A stretch of DNA of 10,071 nt, taken from positions 1-10,071 of the forward strand of contig JAUXGI010000018.1 in assembly GCA_030622295.1 (NCBI GenBank), given 5' to 3'. Source of the stretch: Planctomycetota bacterium (lineage in GTDB: Bacteria > Planctomycetota > B129-G9). The position numbers and the translations under genes are program-made. Under the pieces are notes generated by a model that had not been told where the DNA came from, did not search any database, and saw only the letters and a list, made by a program, of their open reading frames with translations. Below, in pieces: positions 5,353-10,071 of this stretch; the stretch's first letter is position 1, and every line of letters starts with the position of its first letter.

Positions 5353-7187
5353 AGCGCTTTCATCTCGCCACCCGCCATGCGCCCCAGCAACTCGACCACC
5401 CTGTGCGAGGCACGCCCGTCCATTCGGTACAGGTAACGCTCTATGAAACGGCCTCGATTCGCGGCCAGCCTATTCCTGCTTTCGCCATCTTCCAGGAGTT
5501 TTTTTAGCGCCGGGACGATATGTCGCTCATTGTATGCCCCCAGGGCCACTCCACCCGGCACGTATGGCACTATGTCTTCACGTCTTGTCAGGTTCACAAT
5601 CAGTATCGGCAGGTCCCACAGGAGAGCCTCGTACGCGGCGGTGCTGCTTTCCGTGATGAAGAGTTCGCAGTGCGCCAGCAACCGGCTCAACTGCATATCG
5701 CGGATGATTCCGTATCCCTTCAGACCGCATCTCTCCGCAATCTCGCGGTACATCCCCTCGCGGCTTCGCTGGCGGGGGTGCAACTTGACAATCAGCCTCT
5801 TGTGCGGGAAGTGCGCCATCGCCCGGCATATCCCCCACGCCAGCACCTCTTCCTCGTCGTCCGTGTCGTAGGCCGAACGCTTCGGCGCCACCTGCGCCGC
5901 GAAGACCACGAGGTCTGAGAGGTCCTGGAGATTCAGCCTCTCCATAAGTTCGTCCTTCCACGCCTTCGGAGGCGCGTCGAGGTGGCGTGCCGGCCTGTCG
6001 AAACGGGGATTGCCGGTAACCGCGATTTTCTCCAGGTCGTTGCTGCCCAGGGCTCTGTACCACTCCCTGTCCGCCTCCCCCCACGTCGCCAGCATGTCGG
6101 TTGTCACGACGTTCTCGCCGTTGGATTCGCCCGACACGCCGTGCTGCATGTAGAGCGACGGCCCTTCCACGGCCGCCAGGTCGATTTTCTTTATCAACTG
6201 CACATCGTCGTTGACTATGATTGCCTCCACCCCGAGCGTCTTATGGATGTGGCGGCGATACGCAATCGCAGCGGCGATGGCGGGGAAACGCCGCAGGAAT
6301 ATTTCCCGAAGATACGGTCTTACCAGCGGCCACAGCGTCAAACCGCCGTACCTGAAGACGGAATGAAATTTGTCGTCCGCTTCGAGCCTCTTCCAGGTCT
6401 CTGCGAAATGAGACGATGCTTCGCGCTTGACTTTCCCGGCCTGGAAGCGTGCGCGGATTATCGCCGGCAGGTTGCGCAGCAACACTTTCAAAAACCCCGC
6501 CGGATGTTCGCGCAGGTTGAGTTCCTCCGTCCCATAACCTGCTTCCGCGAACGGTACGCGGAAGCGCGACCCGTCGTGCAACAGGATGCGCCGCTCCCGG
6601 TCGGCACAGGGCACGTCAAGATAGACCAGCGATTCAAGTATTTCTATTATCCCTTTTTCCACCGCGCTCCACTCCACGGAGTCGTAAATGGAGTGCGTCA
6701 CGGGGCGCGGCGGCCTGCGCTTCTCTTCAAACCCCGCTCCGCGCTCGCGGCAGACGTGTATCGCGGTCTCTCGAAATTCAGGCGATTCGCAGCAAAGGAC
6801 GAGCGAAGCGCCGCCGTCTTTGATGACGCGGCTCAGCGCCGTCGCGTCCTTGTAAATCCGCAGCAGGACCTCGGCGAGTTTGTATTCGACGAAACCGCCG
6901 AGTTTCACGCCTCGAAATTCCGTGATTCCCGCTCCCGTGCCCGTCTGAGCGCTGTCATACCACTCCCGCACCAGGCTGTAGACGTGCCTGTCAATCTCGC
7001 GGTAATCCGTATCCTCGAAGCAGTCTTCGGAGAGGCGCGTTTTCCCCGCCCACTCCTCGCAGACCGGTGGTATGCGCGAGCGGAACAGTACGATGCGCCC
7101 CACCGTGGCATCGGAGTCGAACCCGCGCATGAGTTCGGCCACGTCGTTCGTCGCTATGGCGTAATCAATTATCGCCGTCTTTCTCAT
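5319..7187 (-). CDS. GT-B-like surface-polysaccharide transferase, family uncertain
   Basis: About 622 residues, cytoplasmic, no clear membrane segment. The C-terminal half resembles capsule/teichoic-acid-type GT-B transferases and CDP-glycerol glycerophosphotransferase-like proteins: LYMQHGVSGE at 345-354, GNPRFD at 392-397, KLHPR at 469-472 region (HP motif), and ITESSTAAYEAL at 511-522 (S motif), a pattern of nucleotide-sugar binding in such enzymes. The first 300 residues open with a Rossmann-like strand (TAIIDYAIATND) but I do not recognise the domain. An ATG at 7238 would add 17 residues (MPPSFVTP...) with no good ribosome site; the ATG at 7187 is preferred because the fold begins there and the overlap with the flippase gene falls to 23 bp. 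The last ten residues (GESDPSRRPR) are encoded by the intergenic repeat. Coupled to the flippase, it probably adds a sugar or sugar-phosphate unit to a lipid-linked or surface glycan; donor and acceptor are unknown. Confidence 0.8.
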   Translation of the reverse strand: MRKTAIIDYAIATNDVAELMRGFDSDATVGRIVLFRSRIPPVCEEWAGKTRLSEDCFEDTDYREIDRHVYSLVREWYDSAQTGTGAGITEFRGVKLGGFVEYKLAEVLLRIYKDATALSRVIKDGGASLVLCCESPEFRETAIHVCRERGAGFEEKRRPPRPVTHSIYDSVEWSAVEKGIIEILESLVYLDVPCADRERRILLHDGSRFRVPFAEAGYGTEELNLREHPAGFLKVLLRNLPAIIRARFQAGKVKREASSHFAETWKRLEADDKFHSVFRYGGLTLWPLVRPYLREIFLRRFPAIAAAIAYRRHIHKTLGVEAIIVNDDVQLIKKIDLAAVEGPSLYMQHGVSGESNGENVVTTDMLATWGEADREWYRALGSNDLEKIAVTGNPRFDRPARHLDAPPKAWKDELMERLNLQDLSDLVVFAAQVAPKRSAYDTDDEEEVLAWGICRAMAHFPHKRLIVKLHPRQRSREGMYREIAERCGLKGYGIIRDMQLSRLLAHCELFITESSTAAYEALLWDLPILIVNLTRREDIVPYVPGGVALGAYNERHIVPALKKLLEDGESRNRLAANRGRFIERYLYRMDGRASHRVVELLGRMAGGEMKALGESDPSRRPR

Positions 7188-8802
7188 TCGATTCGCGCCG
7201 CTTCCTCTTATAAAGGGGGTCACGAAGCTCGGGGGCATTCCCCTTGTCCGGTGCCCTCTCGGTCCGCGCGAAAACCTCTTCCGCGAACTGCGCCTTCATC
7301 TTCGCCGGATTCATCATGGCCAGTATGAACCTGACGTCTCTCGCGGAGAACTCACCTCCCAGGCGAAGCAGGCCCAGATAGGTTCCCAGCGCAACGAGGC
7401 TCAAGGCGGCGGTTCCTGCAAGGACCTCCCAGCGCCCTCCCGCGAGCAGCCAGGGCTTCGCCAGCCAGCAGGCCGCGCCCACGACACCCGCCGCAATCAC
7501 GTGCACCAGTATGCCCCTGTACGTCTTCACCCCAAGCAGCCATTTCGCCACAAGCCGGGCCATCAGGAAGCCCACTATCGCCAAGAACGCCGTCCCCAGT
7601 GCGCTGCCCACTGCTCCCAGCCCGAGCATCCGCACGCCGAAGAGGCTCTTGGGAATCAGCACGAGGTACAGGGCGATGTTCGCTATCGGGAGAACTATCG
7701 TCAGGTGAAAGTGTATCCAGGGCCTGTTGGATATAATCGCCGCGCTGTCAAACGGGCGGTTCACCGCGAACAGGAAAGTGATTACCGCGAAGACGCGCAT
7801 TATCGTCGGCGCCAGCCCGGCAAAGTCCTCGCCGAAAATCAACATGATTTCCTCGGCGAAGACGAACATTCCCATCGCCAGAAACGCAATCATCATGCTC
7901 AGGAACCGCTCGGCCCGCCGCAACAGGCGCCCGATGTCCGCCGACTCGCCGCGCGAATAGAGCCTCGCGGCGGTGGGCAGCACCACCGTTATCAACGCCG
8001 CGGCAATGCCCAGCACCGCCGCGGATATGCGGCTGACGACGTAGTAATTCCCCGACGCCGCGTTGCCCATGAACTCTTCCACCATCACAAGGTCCACGTT
8101 CGCCGCCAGGCTGCCGAGGCCCAGGCTGCCGAGCATCGGCAGGGCGAACATTGCGTACTCGCGCACGAGTTTCCACCGCGGCAGGCGCATGCGGTAGCCG
8201 TCCGCGCGCGCCGCGCGACGGTACAGGACAATACCTATGCTCACCGCCACTATCTCGTTTATCAGGTGCCCGAGCGCCAGGCCCTGCACGTTTCGCATTC
8301 CGACCGCCAGCAGCACGATGAGCACTATCGGCAGGTCCAGCACGGACCTCAGCGTGCCGATGGTCACCTTGCGCGCTATCTCGCGCCGCGCCGTAAACGT
8401 GGCCATAGGGAAGTCAAAGAAATGGCCGATGGCCACGGAAATCAGCACAAGCACAATAACGATCTTTTCCGTCGCGCCGCCGAACTGATAGCCGAACGCA
8501 CCGCCCGCAATTATCAGAGCCGCAATGAGCGCTGTCGTGCCGATTGTCGCAAGGGCCTTGAGCAGGAAATACGCGCCCACGCATTCGCCCACGTCGTTCC
8601 CGTCGGCGATCTTGCGCATGTGCACCGTGTCCAGGCCGAACTTGTAGAGGAAGAGGAAGAAGCCGATGAAGGCGTACGCGAACGCAATCACCCCGATGCT
8701 CGCCGCGCCGAGGATGTTCGCAACGATCGCCACCGTCACCAGCCGCACAAGCACGCTCGCCTGGTTGGCCGCGTAGAGGAGAAATGATTTTTGTGCTATC
8801 AC
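7165..8802 (-). CDS. Polysaccharide flippase, Wzx/MOP superfamily
   Basis: A 545-residue integral membrane protein with about 13-14 hydrophobic helices, spread from residue 10 to about 480, then a charged, probably cytoplasmic tail of about 55 residues rich in K, R, E and D. Length, helix number and the opening pattern (NQASVLVRLVTVAIVANILGAASIGVIAFA, with the G-x-x-x-x-G pattern after helix 1) fit oligosaccharide-lipid flippases of the RfbX/Wzx/PST type, which move polyprenol-linked glycans across the inner membrane. The start is GTG at 8802; the frame stays open upstream to about 8910 but has no ATG, GTG or TTG there, and GGCGGA directly abuts the GTG, so ribosome spacing is poor and the start is uncertain. 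Its 3' end overlaps the GT-B gene, implying translational coupling. The substrate glycan cannot be told from the sequence. Confidence 0.88.
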   Translation of the reverse strand: MIAQKSFLLYAANQASVLVRLVTVAIVANILGAASIGVIAFAYAFIGFFLFLYKFGLDTVHMRKIADGNDVGECVGAYFLLKALATIGTTALIAALIIAGGAFGYQFGGATEKIVIVLVLISVAIGHFFDFPMATFTARREIARKVTIGTLRSVLDLPIVLIVLLAVGMRNVQGLALGHLINEIVAVSIGIVLYRRAARADGYRMRLPRWKLVREYAMFALPMLGSLGLGSLAANVDLVMVEEFMGNAASGNYYVVSRISAAVLGIAAALITVVLPTAARLYSRGESADIGRLLRRAERFLSMMIAFLAMGMFVFAEEIMLIFGEDFAGLAPTIMRVFAVITFLFAVNRPFDSAAIISNRPWIHFHLTIVLPIANIALYLVLIPKSLFGVRMLGLGAVGSALGTAFLAIVGFLMARLVAKWLLGVKTYRGILVHVIAAGVVGAACWLAKPWLLAGGRWEVLAGTAALSLVALGTYLGLLRLGGEFSARDVRFILAMMNPAKMKAQFAEEVFARTERAPDKGNAPELRDPLYKRKRRESNEKDGDN

Positions 8803-9021
8803 TCCGCCGGATTCGCCGTTCAGATAGTTGAAAGGATATATGTGAATGGAGAGGGCGTGCCGCCGGTGAGACCGTTTCCGTGGAATGTCGTTCCCAATTG
8901 ACGGATTTGACCCTCACGGGGCGCACCTCGGGCGCGCGCCTCTTCATTCACTAAGCGGCCAATCAAAAGCCGCACTTTAATTTAGAATCGGCAAATATAC
9001 GCCCCATACTTGAATGAGGCG

Positions 9022-9038
9022 GCCGGGCCTTGCCCGGC
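9022..9038. repeat. GCCGGGC-CTT-GCCCGGC inverted repeat
   Basis: Perfect 7-bp arms with a 3-nt loop, ending 12 bp upstream of the -35 box of the GT2 promoter. There is no T-run on either strand, so it is not an intrinsic terminator. It could be a binding site for a regulator or a chance GC palindrome. Confidence 0.45.
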
Positions 9039-9050
9039 GGGAAAAACAAG

Positions 9051-9078
9051 TTGCAATAAAATTTGCGGCGGATAGAAT
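9051..9078 (+). promoter_or_regulatory. Sigma70-type promoter for the GT2 gene
   Basis: TTGCAA (9051-9056), a 16-bp spacer, then TAGAAT (9073-9078). It matches consensus at 4 of 6 and 5 of 6 positions and has the same 16-bp spacing and TTGCA start as the promoter at 5214-5241. The start point would be near 9085, giving a leader of about 30 nt. Confidence 0.6.
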
Positions 9079-9100
9079 CACGTAATCATATTTATCAACG

Positions 9101-9109
9101 AGGGGGGAG
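9101..9109 (+). promoter_or_regulatory. Strong ribosome binding site of the GT2 gene
   Basis: AGGGGGGAG ends 6 nt before the ATG at 9116, the clearest Shine-Dalgarno site in the window. It fixes the GT2 start. Confidence 0.75.
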
Positions 9110-9115
9110 CACTTC

Positions 9116-10033
9116 ATGAACGAGCCATTTCCGCAAGACGCGCCGGACCGTGAAGGCGTCAGCATCGTCATACCCGCCTTCAACGAGGAAGCCGCACTCG
9201 GTGAAGACCTCGACAACATCCGGGAGGCAATGGACGCCGACGGCCGCCCGTACGAGATTCTCGTCATTGACGACGGCTCCACCGACTCCACCGTGAAGGT
9301 TGTGGAGGAGCGCCCCTGGGCGCGGCTTGTCAGCCACGTGCGAAACAAAGGCGTCGGCCGCTCCCGCATGAACGGTATTGAGGCGGCGAAATACGACATC
9401 ATCGTCTTCACGGACGCCGACAACACCTACCCCGTCCGGGACATTCCGAAGTTGCTTTCCTACATGGACCGCTACGACATGGTCGTCGGCGCGCGAAGGA
9501 CCGAAGCCGGCACCATAAAGTTCCTGCGCAAGCCGGCCAAGTGGTTCCTGCGGAAACTGGCCGAGTACGTCACCACGTTCACCATACCCGACCTCAACAG
9601 CGGCCTGCGGGCCTTCAGGCGCTCGACGGTCCGGCGCTTTTACCACCTGCTGCCCGAGCGGCACTCCTGGGTGAGCACGCAGACACTGGCATACCTGGCC
9701 AGCAACCTTGACGTGAAATACGTCGATATCGACTACTTTTCCCGCAAAGGCCAATCGACGTTTCATCCGATAAGGGACTCCGGTTTCTTCTTCCTGATAA
9801 TTTTCCGCACAATCATGTACTTCAAGCCCATGAAGGTGCTGCTGCCGGTTGCGGGCTTCGTGTTCTTCGTTTTGCTGGTAAAGGTATTCGTGCTCAACGC
9901 TCTTACGCAGGCCTACGGCGTTTATATGCCCGACATACGCGAATTCGACCTGATGCTCTTCATGCTCGGCGTCATACTGGTCGCCGCCGCCTTCTTCGCC
10001 GACATGCTCGCCAAGTTCTTCCGAAAGTTTTGA
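9116..10033 (+). CDS. Family 2 glycosyltransferase, polyprenyl-phosphate sugar synthase type
   Basis: A 305-residue enzyme with an N-terminal GT-A catalytic domain and a membrane-anchored tail. Motifs seen: SIVIPAFNEE at residues 16-25, IDDGSTDST at 51-59, TDADNTYP at 99-106 with D100 and D102 as the metal-binding DxD, and DLNSGLRAFRR at 159-169, typical of dolichol- or undecaprenyl-phosphate mannose/glucose synthases. SRKGQSTFHP at 209-218 precedes two hydrophobic helices at about 240-262 and 277-297. The likely reaction is transfer of a sugar from a nucleotide donor to a polyprenyl phosphate on the cytoplasmic face of the inner membrane. The gene is divergent from the flippase and GT-B genes and probably belongs to the same glycan pathway. 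The sugar cannot be told from sequence. Confidence 0.93.
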   Translation: MNEPFPQDAPDREGVSIVIPAFNEEAALGEDLDNIREAMDADGRPYEILVIDDGSTDSTVKVVEERPWARLVSHVRNKGVGRSRMNGIEAAKYDIIVFTDADNTYPVRDIPKLLSYMDRYDMVVGARRTEAGTIKFLRKPAKWFLRKLAEYVTTFTIPDLNSGLRAFRRSTVRRFYHLLPERHSWVSTQTLAYLASNLDVKYVDIDYFSRKGQSTFHPIRDSGFFFLIIFRTIMYFKPMKVLLPVAGFVFFVLLVKVFVLNALTQAYGVYMPDIREFDLMLFMLGVILVAAAFFADMLAKFFRKF

Positions 10034-10071
10034 CCGGATAACCGTAACCGACATCCTGTTCGTGTCCATTC

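Larger units (their letters stand above)
8803..9115. other. Divergent intergenic region between flippase and GT2 genes
   Basis: This 313-bp stretch separates the two divergent glycan genes. It has an AT-richer patch at about 8978-9003, a short GC hairpin (9022-9038), a plus-strand promoter (9051-9078) and the GT2 ribosome site. I find no convincing promoter for the flippase on the minus strand and no coding ORF. The GGGGGTCAGAC repeats seen in the other large gaps are absent here. Confidence 0.6.

Noticed and set aside
5982..8787. Long plus-strand open frames (about 430-450 codons) opposite the GT-B and flippase genes
   Set aside because: Composition is typical of antisense shadows (H, R, Q rich, no domains), and the minus-strand proteins have clear motifs and membrane helices.
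9095..10069. Minus-strand open frame of 324 codons opposite the GT2 gene
   Set aside because: The GT2 frame has a strong ribosome site and DxD motif. The opposite frame is the reverse reading of it, with no recognisable domain.
10034..10071. Possible start of another plus-strand gene (frame reading ITVTDILFVSI)
   Set aside because: It looks like the beginning of a Rossmann-type protein, but no ATG, GTG or TTG start was found in that frame in the nearby upstream bases, and the window ends after 38 bp.

Overview
The window is a GC-rich bacterial chromosome segment. It holds two carbohydrate blocks on the minus strand and one divergent gene on the plus strand. Rho-type hairpins with clear U-tracts are scarce, and intergenic DNA is dominated by short GC-rich palindromic repeats. 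Gene content (GH57 amylase, GalT-like protein, GlgA, Wzx-like flippase, GT2) fits an uncultured or environmental Gram-negative-type lineage such as Planctomycetota, Omnitrophota, Desulfobacterota or Nitrospirota. This placement is a guess from gene content; no marker gene is present.

Glycogen block (positions 90-5144, minus strand, transcribed right to left): a family 57 glycoside hydrolase, then a galactose-1-phosphate uridylyltransferase-like protein, then glycogen synthase glgA. A good sigma70-type promoter (TTGCAC, 16 bp, TATAAT) lies at 5214-5241, just upstream of the GH57 gene, so this block probably has its own transcript. GlgA builds alpha-1,4-glucan and the GH57 enzyme trims, transfers or debranches it. 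The GalT-like protein carries an extra CxxC pair reminiscent of ADP-glucose phosphorylases, so it may handle ADP-glucose rather than, or as well as, galactose-1-phosphate.

Surface-glycan block (5319-8802, minus strand): a 13-14 helix polysaccharide flippase overlaps by about 23 bp a roughly 622-residue GT-B-like transferase with QHG, HP and ESST motifs. Divergent to it, across a 313-bp intergenic region with a recognisable promoter, is a GT2 polyprenyl-phosphate-type glycosyltransferase with two C-terminal membrane segments (9116-10033). Together these look like part of a lipid-linked glycan assembly and export pathway.

The most unusual feature is a family of intergenic repeats built on GGGGGTCAGACGC, found after glgA, between galT and GH57, and between GH57 and the GT-B gene. 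One lies inside a 183-bp segment bounded by 16-bp perfect inverted repeats. Another runs into the 3' end of the GT-B gene and supplies its last ten codons and stop. I found no CRISPR array, tRNA, rRNA, transposase, phage gene or obvious defence system.
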